Positions 1 to 12,748 of a stretch of DNA of 64,000 nt are shown here, piece by piece. The stretch is from Rhizophagus clarus (lineage: Eukaryota; Glomeromycota; Glomeromycetes; Glomerales; Glomeraceae), in contig BLAL01000040.1 in assembly GCA_015698045.1 (NCBI GenBank), forward strand, positions 1,094,501 to 1,158,500, in the 5' to 3' direction. The translations under genes were made by a program, and so were the position numbers. Below the pieces are notes generated by a model. It had not been told where the DNA came from, searched no databases, and saw nothing but the letters and a program-made list of their open reading frames with translations. Within the stretch, counting starts at the first letter, position 1. Every line of letters starts with the position of its first letter.

Positions 1-2100
1 GACAGCGTTGATTGTTGAGCCGATATTTCTGAACAGATGGTATTCCATCGTTCTCTAGTAGTTTATCCCTATCTATTTTTTCCCTCTTTCTCTCTATATC
101 AATCACTTCGATAAAAACATACATTGTTTCTATATATTGAATAATGAAGTGTCTAATAATCTTATCTTTTTAAGAAAAGTTGTTCAATGGATTGGTTATT
201 ACCGCCAACACATGATCGCTTTGTTGAAATTTACAAATTTGTTCGATACCGTAACTGCGTCTTAATATTATATAAAAGAAAGTAACTTTTAAAATAAAAA
301 CATTTGTGAAACAAAAAATTATATATATATTTTTTATCACATAATAAGAATATTCTATGAAATCTTTAATATTATTTGCGCGCAAAGTATTCCTTTTATT
401 AGTATTTTTAGTCCGGAGTGTAACGAAGGACTATATATTTCTATGCAAAGGTCACACAAAATGTCCGTCTGTCCGCCCGCTCAAAAATTGAGTCGATACG
501 TGATTGGTTCATTTAGTCACATTTGTGCTCCGGACTTAACAACGGTTCTGAAACCGTTCCTTAGTAGTATTCCTATTTGATAAGGCTTTTAAATTATTAA
601 ACGAAAGATTGGAGTTTTAAACGCCAACATAGGCAAATTAGTAAAATAAAAAAAAATTATTATTAATTCACTTAATAAAGAAATTTCTGATTAAGAGAAC
701 TCTTGCAACGATAATAAAGTTGTATGAACTTGACTCAGAGTTTGTGTCAAACTAACTGAACTTTAATAATATTTATATTATTAATTATAATCGTATCTTA
801 CTATAAAAAATAGATTGATAAAGTAAAATAGAACAACAAATAAAGTTAATAAATTTGAAATTTTTAAAATTAATTAGCCTCTCGATATCGATATTTCTTT
901 AAGAAGGAAATTATACAATCAAATGTGACCCCTTGATGTCAAATATTTAATTTTAAGATGAAAAATAATCATAGCATAATCTAAAAAAATAATAAACAAT
1001 TAAATACTAAATTGATATTAAAACAATCCAGGAGACGTTAACTCCGTCAATGTAACTAAATGAAAACCTAAGGGAATAAATCTCTTTTATAGAAAATTAA
1101 AGGAGAAGTTTTTGACGCCAAACTTCTTAAATTGAACTTATTTAAAAAAAAAACCGACCGATTTTCACTCAATGCGTGATACATGACAGCGTTGATCGTT
1201 AAGCCGATATTTCTGAACAAATAGTATTCCATCGTTCTCTAGTTTATCCCTATCTATTTTTCCCTCTTTTTCTCTATACCAATCACTTTGATAAAAACAT
1301 ACATTGTTTCTATATATTGAATAATGAAGTGTCCAATAATCTTATCTTTTTAAGAAAAGTTGTATGTTTTAATTCAATGGGTTGGTTATTACCGCCAATA
1401 CCATTAAAATAAAAACATTTGTGAAATAAAAATTTATATATTTTATTTATCACATAATAAGAATAATCTATGAAATCTTCAATATTATTTGCGCGTAATT
1501 ATTCTTTTATTGGTATTTTAGAGTTCCTATTTGATAAGGCTTTTAAATTATTAAACGAAAAGATTGGTTAATAAAGAGAGTTTTAAACGCCAACACAGGT
1601 AAATTTTTAATTCACTTAATAAAGAAAGAAATTTGTAAGTTAACTCTGCGACGATAATGAAGTTGTATGAACTTGACTCAGAGTTTGTGTCAAGCTACTA
1701 AACTTTAATAATATTTATATTATTCATTATTTGTTTTTTTTATAATCGTATCTTACTATAAAGAATAGATTGATAAAGTAAAATAAAAGTACAAATAAAG
1801 TTAATAAATTCGAAAATTTTAAAATTAATTAGGAAATTATATAATCAAATGTGACCTCACGATATTTTTAAGAAGGAAATTATTGGACCTCTCGATGTCA
1901 AACGAAAATCTATTGCATAAACTAAAATAAATAATAAACAATTAAACACTAAATTAATAAAACTGTCAATTATAATAATTCAGGAGACGTTAACTCCGTC
2001 TATATAACTAAATGAAACCTGAAAAAATAAATCTCTTCTATAGGAAATTAAAGGAGTTTTTAAAGCCAACTGCTTAAATTGATCCTATTTATGCAAAAAA
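1..2100. repeat. Direct duplication of a ~1-kb unit (two copies)
   Basis: The sequence beginning GACAGCGTTGAT at position 1 starts again at about 1184, and the two copies can be followed in parallel for most of a kilobase. Shared blocks include GATAAAAACATACATTG (about 110 and 1290), TTGATAAGGCTTTTAAATT (about 577 and 1535) and CAGGAGACGTTAACTCCGTC (about 1030 and 1981). They differ by scattered substitutions and indels, and copy 1 carries an extra ~155-bp insert at 410-565. No convincing gene is present. The unit may continue to the left of the window. Confidence 0.85.
410..536. mobile_element. Short inserted element with AGTCCGGAG ends
   Basis: This block is present in the first repeat copy and absent at the equivalent place in the second (about 1515). 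It begins AGTCCGGAGTG and its other end reads GCTCCGGACT, so the termini are about 10-bp inverted repeats. It is richer in G+C than its surroundings. A further ~30 bp, including a small AACGGTT/AACCGTT hairpin, is also absent from copy 2. The target-site duplication is unclear. Confidence 0.5.
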
Positions 2101-2119
2101 AAAAGAGAAAACAACCAAC

Positions 2120-3370
2120 TAATTTTCTTCCTCTTGAAAATATTAATAATTCAATTAACTAATTTGATATTTTCACATTCCTTATCATTAAATTAAAAAT
2201 AATCTTGGAAATAAATCCCACGTACAATGATGTATTTCAATTGATACTCTAACCAAGTTTGATTGGATAATTATAAAGAACTTCAGTTTAAATATTATAA
2301 GAACGAATGAAAAACTCCAAAGGAGACTAAAGATAAAGGTCTATGATGCTAGCTAGCATTTTAAATTGTTGAAAAATGCTGTATATTATTTATTGTATAT
2401 TAATTGAAATATCTTTCCTAAACGTCGTATGAATGACATCACTTGAGAGTGAATATTACAAAGGAATTTGATTTGTGTTTGAAAAAAAAGAAACTTCTTG
2501 TTAATCAACCCATTATACAATAAGTAATATATTTGTTTCACGAATAAAAATTGCACTCCGATATACTTACTCTAATGGTTAAAATTAAAAATATAATAAA
2601 ATTCATTTGTAATAATAATTGTATAACACTCACCCAGGGTTTTAAAAACTTAAATAATATTTTGGTCCTATCGTAAAAAAGAACTAAAAATAGTAGGACG
2701 AATAAATTAAATTGAATTCTTTGTCATATTACCATGTGATCTCATGACTACTAAACACAGATTTTCATTTAAGAAACTTTAATTGAAATAATTCAGGAGA
2801 CTCCAAACAACTATTGTAAATGGAACCATTCGTAAGCAGGTTTTAAAAGGAGAAGTTTTCAACGCCAACTTTTTAATTGAATCTATTTAAGTAAAAAATT
2901 AAAAATGTGAAAATTAATATAGAAAATATTAATAATTCAATTAACTAATTTGATATTTTCATATTCCTTGATCCTTATCATTATAATCTTTGGACACTAA
3001 TCCAACGTACAATGATGTATTTCAGTTGAGACTTTCCATCAGATTCTAACCAAGATATTAGAGGTTGGCTGATAGCTTTAAACGTTGGAAGAACTTAAAA
3101 GAAAAGGTTTTTGTCGTTAACATTTAATTGTTGAAAAATTGATAAAAAATCAATATTTGTACGGTATATTAATTGAGATGTCTTTCCCAAAATGTTATAT
3201 GAACGACACCACTTGATATCACTTGAGAATGATTGAAGTGTAAACAATGATACAATATTTACTTTTGATAGTAAATTAAAATATGGCGTGCCCTCACGAC
3301 GGAATTCAAATATTTGTTTCACAAGAATAAGAAAATGATTTAACGCCAAATATTTAAATTCAAATAAAAA
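2120..3370. repeat. Second degenerate direct-repeat pair (~0.8-kb unit)
   Basis: TTCAATTAACTAATTTGATA occurs near 2150 and again near 2937. It is followed in both places by GTACAATGATGTATTTCA, then a block around TTAATTGTTGAAAAAT and TATATTAATTGA. A diverged version of the CAGGAGAC...TAAAGGAGAAG block of the 1-2100 repeat lies near 2795, so all four units probably belong to one family. Short ORFs here are not supported as genes. Confidence 0.7.
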
Positions 3371-3783
3371 CCATTCTTACCTAAAATGATTTATAAGTGA
3401 ACGAATTTGTATCACTTGAACTACATTGACTCAGAAAATATAAATTATCACGAGTAATATGAACCAGTAAATTAGTTCTTCTTGATAATACACATGACTG
3501 TATGACACACAATTCATTTGTATCACAAAATTGCAAGAAATTATTCGAAATGTAATTTTCCTAAAAAAAATATCTTATCAATTTTACTCAGATTATTCAT
3601 TTAATTTATAGCTGATAGGGTAAATTATAAATATTGTGCAAATATTTCCATAAATTGTAGATCTCTATTAAAGTTTGCCAAATGAACATTGCACACATTA
3701 ATTTAGAGTTTAGAGGAGCCACTGATATCGCTTTATAACGAATTTTATAATCACGTGAAATTTAACCAATAAAATGCGCCAAT
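3371..3783. other. Intergenic, no gene seen
   Basis: A+T-rich sequence without a convincing ORF. Its last eight bases, GCGCCAAT at 3776-3783, are the left target-site duplication of the next element. Confidence 0.6.
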
Positions 3784-4062
3784 TAGGGTGTCCAGAATGT
3801 GACGTATAGTTATGTGCAGGAGTTTTTTCATATTTTACAGAACGCATATCTTTATAACTTTGGCCGAGATTACATTAATTCGGCCCAGAATTAGTATTAT
3901 ATCTTTCGTCATGTGATTTTTAAAAATCATTGCATATCATTCTGCTTAGAATTTATAATTCTGCATAGAATTAATAAAATTCCTGCCAAAATTATAAAAT
4001 GCATTAGTCGCATGCATATTTTAGGGTTAACTGTTAACCGCAACATATTTCTGGACACCCTA
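3784..4062. mobile_element. hAT-like MITE (279 bp) with perfect 8-bp TSD
   Basis: The element starts TAGGGTGTCCAGAA and its other end is the exact reverse complement of those 14 bases. It is flanked on both sides by GCGCCAAT (3776-3783 and 4063-4070). Terminal inverted repeats beginning TAG plus an 8-bp target duplication are the hallmark of the hAT superfamily. There is no coding capacity, so it is non-autonomous. A truncated relative lies at about 11985-12192. Confidence 0.85.
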
Positions 4063-5693
4063 GCGCCAATTTCTTCGTTATGACAAACAACTGAATTCTT
4101 TAAATTCTTCCAATAACGAATTTGATGTGAAACTTTGAGAGTTAGTTATATTGTGGACCGACTGTATATTGGTTTACTTATTTTTAATTAGTAATTGCGA
4201 TATTTTGAGAATATTTTTTATAATAAAATAATAAATTAACAGTTACGAGATGAGTAACTGTAATTTATTATATACTGTAGCTTTAGTAACAAGTTTTATC
4301 AGCATTTATTAATTGATGAATTATGCTAACACAATCTGTTGCTAAGATCTAAGATAAAACTAATAATACAAAAGATAAAACAGTTAGCACACGTGACCTC
4401 GTAACTGCGGCATTATCGTATTTGCTTCGTGTCTCGTAACTATTGAGTATTAACATAAATCATCATCACCTGATAAGTAACTTTATTGCTGAACAATTTT
4501 ATCATAATAATAATGTTGGGATAATGAACTGTCAACATAGTGAATTTCTTATTAGGGACTATAGATGCCTCTGAATGGCGAAGAATATCCATTAAATAAG
4601 TTTACAATTATTATTATTTCTTAATACCGCCTATGTTCTACATCATCATCGTCGTCATCGTCGTCGACACCATCATTGAAATATCAATAATTTTGTTTCC
4701 ACTGGTTTCACTCAGTTTCCACTCGGTTTAAATATTGTTTTCATTGTGTAATTTTGTAGAAGACATGACAAATTTCCAAGTATTTGTGCCCAGATCAATT
4801 AAACTAAGTTTTATATGAGTGAAGTAAGTACATGAATTTGCGGTAGTTCTAGGAAAAAAAAAATATGTTATTCAATTGAAATGAACAGATTATAAAATAT
4901 ATTATTCAATTATCAATGTACGTTTATAATAGTAATAAAAGCTACTTTTGTTGTTGATGATCATGAAAATTTTCATCTTATTTTAAATCATAAAATCTGC
5001 TGATCTATATAGCGCAGTCGTCAATCAAATGCCACAAAATGGCCGGTATTACGGCATTAAGCGAAAAATCACGTGACTTTTCGGGACTTTTTTTAATGAG
5101 AAACCTCAAAGGTTCTCGTCGATTTGCATTAGAATATTTATAATGTAACTAACTTAATTGAAATTAAAAATGTGCCTTTTATGACTAAAACAAACGAGGG
5201 TTTACACTTTACAATATGTTTTATTTTTTATGTCGAGATTTCTCATCATCGACTTTGTAACAAAAAATTCACCATAAAATTCGAATTTTGACGCTTTAAT
5301 TAAATTTTAATAATTAAATTTATTAAAAATCATTTGAAATATTTTAAATAATTAATAAATTTCATGATTTGCTAAAAAAATAATGAGTGATGCACGATCT
5401 TTCTTATTTAATATAAATGTTAATTTTTTGTGTCATTCATAATTGATTCATTTTAAATATGTCATCAATTTCATTCACCTTTCCTCGTGAAAATATAGAT
5501 ATTAATACGAGAATTTCAAGAGTAGGTGCAACAAATTTTATAAATTCTATAAAAGTTACTCTATTTAAAAAGAAAAGCTTGCAATTGAAAGTCACTTAAA
5601 TAATCTAGTAAATTCTGCGATTTCCCAACAATTTAGCAATAAATTAAACTTCTAATTTGTTCTCTGTATTAAGATGGTTAAAACAGAAGACGT
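4063..5693. other. Intergenic, no gene seen
   Basis: No ORF of convincing composition. A short CATCATCGTCGT microsatellite lies at about 4641-4675. Confidence 0.6.
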
Positions 5694-5695
5694 AC

Positions 5696-6068
5696 CGTAT
5701 TCTTCGGATTATAAGCAACACTTTTTTAAGGGGAAAATTTTACTAAACTTTGGGGTGGTGCTTACATTCGGAACTTTTTTATTGGCAACGCGATGGATGG
5801 GCCGAGAAGATGATTTGTTTGGACAAGATAAAATGAGGAGGAAATTGATGAAAATGAAAGGGAAATTGTCGATAAAAATAGGGATTCAGCTGATGAATTA
5901 GATGAATTTGAACTGAAGATGAAGAAATTGTTTTTTTAAAATAAAATACAAATATAATAAAAAAAAATTTTCAAATTTAAGGTGGTGTTTATATTTATTT
6001 TTCAAGTTTTTTCCCAAAGATTGGCGTGGTGCTTAAATTGGGCGGTGCTTAAAATCCGGAGAATACGG
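5696..6068 (+). mobile_element. Small TIR element with TA duplication and a transposase C-terminal remnant
   Basis: The left end reads CCGTATTCTTCGGATTATAA, and the right end is its near reverse complement (TTAAAATCCGGAGAATACGG). TA lies at both borders (5694-5695 and 6069-6070). Between them is a plus-strand reading frame with a short frameshifted segment. Downstream of about 5835 the frame reads an acidic tail (EEEIDENEREIV...ADELDEFELK) ending in TAA near 5939. That looks like the C-terminus of a Tc1/mariner-pogo-type transposase. The 75-residue ATG ORF at 5674-5901 is not an intact gene. Superfamily placement is inference. Confidence 0.6.
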
Positions 6069-6070
6069 TA

Positions 6071-8085
6071 TTAATTTAATTACTCTCAAATAATAGATAT
6101 AAAAGGTTCAACTCGTGTAAATACGAATATGGCGGATCCAAAGTGCGTAAATTTTTATCTCCAAGGCGGAATAAACCTTCTTTCTTAATTTCTTAATGTT
6201 TCGATAGGATTAAATAGTAATAAATCTAAAGCATTCAACGTCTGGCATCTAATCTTTTCGAACCAAATCATTAAGTGTTTGGATCAACTTAAATATCTTA
6301 GTCCTGGCCTCAATCTTGTAATATAAGGGACGCTCAACGTTGTTAACTGTTATAATTGCATTTGTAGTTCAGTTAATCTTTTATTATGGGAAAATTCTTT
6401 TCCGACAGACACTTAATTTCGTTTAATATTACCTTTAATCTATATCCGAAACATGAAATAAATATTTAATATCTGTGCTAGTATTTTCCGCATCATCTTT
6501 GTTAATGTGAGAATAAATTGAAGAATATTCTGAAGAATTTAGATATATAGAAATATTGTGTAGTAATAAATAGGGTTTCAGTTTATTAATATCATAACTC
6601 GGAAAAATTAACGATAACATTAGAATCAAAGAAAATTGGGTTGTAAATTTTTTGGGTCGAATCGAAGAAATTATTAAAATATTTAAGTTTAAAATGAAAA
6701 GTTTGTCTTGTCTTAAAAGCTTTTTTAATTATAGAATCGAAACCAAGCAAGCATGAGGACTTTCTTTAATAGATGATACGCCGGCAGGTATAAACTTTTA
6801 TAATATTTATAAAATTTGTTATACCAACTCTTGAAGGTCCCATATTATATTAAGTAATCATTCGAGAAGAGGATTTTGTCTCATATTTAATACGAAAATT
6901 ATAAAATAATTTTTTTTTTTTTATTTTATTTCTGATATACAATTTTATGAAGAGACTGGTATTTATAATTGGAAAGGTAACGTGATTAAAAAAAAAAAAT
7001 AAATAAATAAATAAGCACAAAGTTCATTTTTGGAAAAATTAAAAAAAAAAAAAGACAATGGAAACAATGGTATATTGACGCGATTCACTGTTATTTATAT
7101 CGTAAGGATTAACTAAGTATATTTTTGAATCCGGAACGGTCCGAAGAGTTCGGAAATTAAAGTTCGTGTTCTTTTACTAAGTGATACACGCTTCGGTGGC
7201 TTAGATATTGTGTCAACAGTAAAACGTGATCCGTGTAACAAAGAGAAATTTTTTATCATAGTAGCTGTTGACTTCGAGAACGAAAACAAACATTATTACA
7301 GAACAACGTATTATCTACATATGACAGCGCTATCATTTCGTGTTATCAAGTAACTATCGCTGTTTGCTTCTCATGCGTGATATACTAGTTTGTTATAATA
7401 TTCTAGAGGCTACTTGTTATACAAAATGCTTGAAGGAAATTTTGAAAGAGATCACTTGTTTGGATAATTAGGATAATTATCGTTTACTATAAGTTTCATT
7501 TTATATGAATACCAAGTTTGGTAAGCAATTATTCCAACAATAGCCAATTATTATAACTTTGGCTAATTCGTAGCAAATAAAACTAGTAAACTTGGAACTG
7601 TAATACAAAATTACTTGGCGGCGACATTTGACACGATAGAACAGAAATAATCTATTAAACTATTAGAGGCTCACAAATATGCAAGACTTTGTGTGTGAAA
7701 ATAATTAAAGTAAGTGTTACGTGTCTCATGTTTTTTCTTTTACTGCTCTTTTTTAGTTTCGATATTTATTTTTGGTATTCGATGTTATTATGGTTGGATA
7801 CAAAATAATGTGCCCTCGAAGTCCATCACTATTGTATCTGTGCTTGCTTCTACTAGGCAACTTCAGATGGAAGCACCGGCTCAAAGTACCAGGAACTAAA
7901 TTCATTTTTTTACTATTCCAGACACGTTATTTTTTGCACGAATGTAACCAGAGATTTTACGATATCTACGTGATTACAATTAATTCTTATTATTGCAATC
8001 AACTCTGCGCGTATTTTCATCACATCCTAACCGATATTTACATCACAAATGATAGATTTCTTTGATAATGAGGATTCATTGAGAA
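6071..8085. other. Intergenic, no supported gene
   Basis: A+T-rich with several homopolymer runs. Two overlapping short ORFs at 7714-8065 give hydrophobic, low-information proteins in competing frames and were not accepted. Confidence 0.5.
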
Positions 8086-8099
8086 AAACAATAGCCAAA

Positions 8100-8412
8100 T
8101 TTTCTTTAGTGACAGTTAATATTTACAAAGATGATAACTACAAAGATGATAACAATATAAAGGTTGTCAAATGTAACAAATAAGAAAACTACTTGAATAT
8201 TGCACTTTGGAAAATTAATGTCGATTTAAAATTGATTAAAAGTATTTCTAACGAAGATGAGCTTAAAAATAAATTAACGGAACGGTAATGGTATTTCATT
8301 AACTAAAAATTATTTTAAAGAGGAGTTGACTAAAACTGAATTAGATGATTATAATGATGAGCCTGCAAAGAACTTCTACATAATTGCGGTACCACTGGTA
8401 AGTGCCTCCCAA
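8100..8412 (+). pseudogene. Possible decayed Crinkler (CRN) N-terminal domain
   Basis: In frame from 8202 the sequence reads ALWKINVDLKLIKSISNEDE..., then a stop, then continues one base out of phase with GISLTKNYFKEELTKTE... and ends ...DEPAKNFYIIAVPL. A GTAAGT donor-like site follows at about 8399. An LWK motif after a ubiquitin-like segment, followed by a helix and a conserved strand before the end of the domain, is the layout of Crinkler-type N-termini, which are numerous in Rhizophagus. The in-frame stop and frameshift make it a relic here. No start codon or downstream effector domain was found. An unrelated chance ORF is the main alternative. Confidence 0.33.
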
Positions 8413-11400
8413 TGTTTTCTTCTCGAACAAGAAATTTGCAGTATCTCATACCAATTTTTTATTCGTTTGCGAAAAGGAAAGTGGAAGATTCGGGTTTGGA
8501 CAAGGAAAATAACATAGTTTAAATTATATGTAAATATTAAATTAATGGAATTAGATAACTTACGCTCTATATTATTAATAAATAATTCCAAAAGAAGGAG
8601 AAACTAGGTAATATACATCACATTGCGTGAAGTATAAACTCTATAAATTTCGTATTCTTGCCTAATTGTTATATTAACATTTTTCATGCATTCTGAAAGA
8701 TCTTAGTTTCCTGAATCAATAGTAAAGTTTTTAACGGAAGGAGAATCAAGATAGAGCCACACAAATTGTGCGATAATACATATCGTTTCGAAAGAGAGGG
8801 TAGAGATGATGCTCTATGTGAAACATACAACTAACTATATTTATATATTGTGAACTCAGTAGTCTAAAAAATTACATTCTCTTTTCGCACCTTGAGGGTG
8901 GCGAGTTAGCTAGTTTGAAAGCTAAGGATATTGATCTTGTTAATGATTATTTAAAGACAAACATCCTCGAGGTCGAAAAAGTTATAAATATTATTCTTAA
9001 TTCAATTGGAATTTGTATTATGTAATGGATGTTTTTATGATAAGAAGATAGAGACAGCAATATTCGAAAAGGATTAGTAATTTATCATGACTAAACAATT
9101 ATATGTAAGTTATCTTTCGTGTACGGAGCGAGATTCATTTTTTTTCATTTTTTTCATTTGCTAATTTTTAATCGGAATATAAGGCAGAAAAGGTTTGTTT
9201 ACCTGCTGACAAGTAATTTAGATCATTTCTTCAAAATTGATGTGTTTCATATTTTGATCAGTTGGGATATCAAAAGGTAGATAAAAATGTTAATGTCTTG
9301 TATTGTAATTATGAATTATTTTAATTTATAATTTTCTACATTAATTTTTTTTGTGATGGCCTTAAACATTTAGAAATTTGGTTTGAAAAATATGTTCTAA
9401 GAGTTGCATAACAAGATAGAATTATAATTCGAAACTTTGTAAATAAAAAGTATACCGTAATTTTTACTAAAACAACTATAACGATGTCATTAACGTGAAA
9501 ATTAAATGATGAATTATTATAGTGAACGAAAGAACAAAGTATTTATTATTTTGATGACCGATTTACTCGTAGAATTGCTGTTTTTTGATATGAACAGCAA
9601 GTATGTATATAAGCATTCACTATTCTTTAATTCAAGATTAATTTCAACCAAAGATCCAAGTTTCAGAACTCTAAATTAATTGAAACAATTAAATATATTA
9701 TTGTGATTAATTACTTTTTTATTGTTTTCAGTTGGTAATTTATACCGTACTTAACTATATTATAAAATATAGCTCACAATATGCATTTTCAACTTGGATA
9801 CTATAAAAAAAGAAATATGAATTGACTTCTTTCATTTAATTCAAACTTTGATCTCGTTTACGTAAAATTACAACTGATAATATTAATTCTTGCCAGCAAT
9901 ATTAAGACATGACGCTTTTACGCCTTTAAAATCGTAGAATTCAAATATTGTTCGGTTATCATGTTATCATGCCACTACTTTGTCTCTCATATTAATATTA
10001 ATCCCATTCCTCTCTTGTAATCTCCTAATATATGTACAGTATAAATTGGTTTTACTAACCTAACTATAATATGTACCAAATTCATAAACTTCTATAAACT
10101 ATATCTAATTATTGTGAAATAAACTCTCTCCATCTGTTAAATGCGTACTAAAGGTGTGAACTTGATTAATATACAAGAAAAAAAAAAATTGCTTAAACTT
10201 ACCAGAGATCAGTCAAATAACAATAATAAATAATAGCGAAAATAAAATAAACGGAAATAGTTTCTAGTCGAGTAAAGTGTATAAATGTTGCCGAAGATAT
10301 ATAATGTAAGTCGTTGTAAAAACAGATTTGCTACGAAGCCTTTCATGTTTATATTTTTACTTTTAGTTTTTTAATTTTTAAAAATAAGTACATTTGCTTA
10401 GCTTTTACTTTAACGGACTTTTGGAAAGTAGAACTTTATTTATTTTGAGAAAATACATTATAGTAACTGCTACTGCTAATATCACATTAATATAGTACAT
10501 ATATATATTATTTTACAAAAAATAAAAATTTTTTTTTCTTGTATCACAGTCAGTTTTCCTAAACCCTAAACCGGAACTTTCCAAGAAATGCAACCACATT
10601 AATTAATGTGATAATCTGATAGTAATTAGAAAGATGATCCATTAAAAAATTGATTTGTGAATGGATCGTTTATATTTTGTGAAGGCAATTGTGCAATTCT
10701 GAATAAGGTATCCGCGTTATCGATTGAGAAGTGACCTCTAAATCTTCTATTTATAAACCTAAATCTTTGACGCCAAATTATTCTATTCATAATTATACGT
10801 CTTCGGACTCTTCGGTGCTGAATTCTTCTAACGCGACATCTATTTAGAATGATTCGAGTAAAGTTGACGGGATAAACGGGATAAACGTGTATTATTTCCA
10901 AGATTATTATTCAAAGTCATTTTTTATACAATGAATTATGTAGTTGGAAGATAGAAAAGTTCAGAAAAGAAGATTAAAAGAAAAATTTATTAATTTGCTG
11001 GTATTGGCAAATTTTCAGGTAAATCTGAAAACTTGCGAATTACGTTCTTATTGTAACTTAATGTCTTAATTTGACCATTAAGGCTTTATATTTGTAAAAA
11101 TCTTACCTGCGCAACATCCGCGAAGAAAGAATCCCTAAAGATTAATTCTGGCCAGAATTAACATAATTTTGGCCGTTAATTTTGGTTAAAAGGAAGATCA
11201 ACCGCAGTTTACTTTGCCGACAAATATGCATAGGTCTTCGGTATCCCCAAGAACATTCTGCGTAAATCATGGCAGTTACGTAATTATATTAAATTAAACT
11301 TTTACGAAGGCGTAATTTTTTTTCTCATTCCACTTTCAATATGGATATTGTAACTAATAATTTACAGGAATTTAAAAAATACTGAAAAGTCTACCTTCAG

Positions 11401-11984
11401 AAGCTGAAATTCGACAATTTAAGATTTGTATCATATGTTAAAATCAAGAGAATCAGACGATTTGCAAAAAAATTAATAATAAATTTAATTGGTTAATGTG
11501 ACGTCTTGATAAAATTAATATAGTAGTCCAGCGACCCCGGATTTATTCTGATATCAAATCAACGATAACCGATTTTATTCCGACGACAAAATAATTTTAG
11601 CCAAAAATGGAAATTTTTTATAATGATTAGTTAATTATCACGTGTTGGAATAAAATTAGGCCAGTTCATAATTGATTGATTGTAATTTTTTGATCGGTTA
11701 CACTAAAAATTATGACCAATAAATTTTTTGGTAGAATGATCAATAAACCGATTAATAGTGACAAAAATAAACAAAACAACAAAAGCAACTACTTATTGGT
11801 AGGTTAATAGTTTATCATTTATTTATTTTATTTATTTATTATGAGGAGTTTAGTCATTCCATTAGGTTAATAGTTTATCACGATCAATCAATCAAACTAC
11901 TCAAAATTGAACTTTGATCACGGGATTAGTGTAACCTAATCAAAAAGCCGATCAACCAAAAATTAAATTCTACACCAATAGGAA
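8413..11984. other. Intergenic, only weak signals
   Basis: No supported gene. A minus-strand frame at 10626-10901 is arginine-rich but has no ATG (its first codon is TTG). At 11690-11945 there are inverted GGTTACACTAA motifs facing each other, and the direct repeat AGGTTAATAGTTTATCA occurs twice (about 11803 and 11864); both could be remains of a small transposon. Confidence 0.5.
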
Positions 11985-12192
11985 GCAGGGGTTTTTTCAC
12001 ATATGTGTTGTGGCGCATATTTCATAAATGATGAAAAAACTTATTGCTTAGAATTTAAAAACTTAACATAATTCCACCTAAAATTAATAAAATTTCTGCC
12101 AAAATTATAATACAATGCATATTTCGCATATTTTATTTATAGTCGCATGCATATTTTGGGGTTAACCGCAACATATTTCTGGGCACCCTAAG
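11985..12192. repeat. Truncated relative of the 3784-4062 MITE
   Basis: It shares with the intact element the blocks TTTTTTCA, ATTGCTTAGAATTT, TCTGCCAAAATTATAA, TCGCATGCATATTTTGGGGT and CCGCAACATATTTCTGG. It ends TTCTGGGCACCCTA, a one-base variant of the right terminus. The matching left terminus is missing, so no target duplication can be recognised. Confidence 0.7.
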
Positions 12193-12748
12193 AGCAATAT
12201 TTTTTTTGGTTTTTAGGGCGACCGCAAATAAACAATCCTATTTGGTACAACACAAACCAACCGAAAAATACAACCGACCGGAATTGTTTAATTAACAGTT
12301 AATAAATATGACTTTTAAAAGGGAGATAACTATACAGTATCTGTGATTACATAATTAATTAATTGAAAAAGAATTCTTAAATCTCGGAATAAACTTTTAT
12401 TTCGTGTCAAAATAAGAATTGTACGTAACAACAAAATAAGACACGTGACTGTAAAATTAACGACCACAATAAATTTTTATTTTATACATCCTATATTGTA
12501 AATTATTTTTGTAGCTTATGAACAAATCAATAAAGTGTTAAAATAACTTTTAATGTAACGCAATCGAGTAAATAAACATAGAACTGTAACAATGGAATCG
12601 GTAAATTCCGTTTTGTTAAATTCCAATTATATAATTACAAACGTTACGGTTACACACATATTGTAGATTATACGTATGATAACTTGTGAACAGAAAATTT
12701 TTAAATACCCCCCATAGTTTATTTCCTTGTTTCATCATCTTAAAAAAA
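12193..12748. other. Upstream region of the membrane-protein gene
   Basis: No ORF. It presumably contains the promoter of the downstream gene, but no element can be identified by eye. Confidence 0.5.

Noticed and set aside
10626..10901. Arginine-rich 91-codon minus-strand ORF
   Set aside because: The first codon is TTG, no ATG opens the frame, and no splice-linked upstream exon was seen. Composition is unusual but unsupported.
11690..11945. Facing GGTTACACTAA motifs as a complete transposon
   Set aside because: The inverted match is short and interrupted on one side, and no target duplication was found; kept only as a comment.
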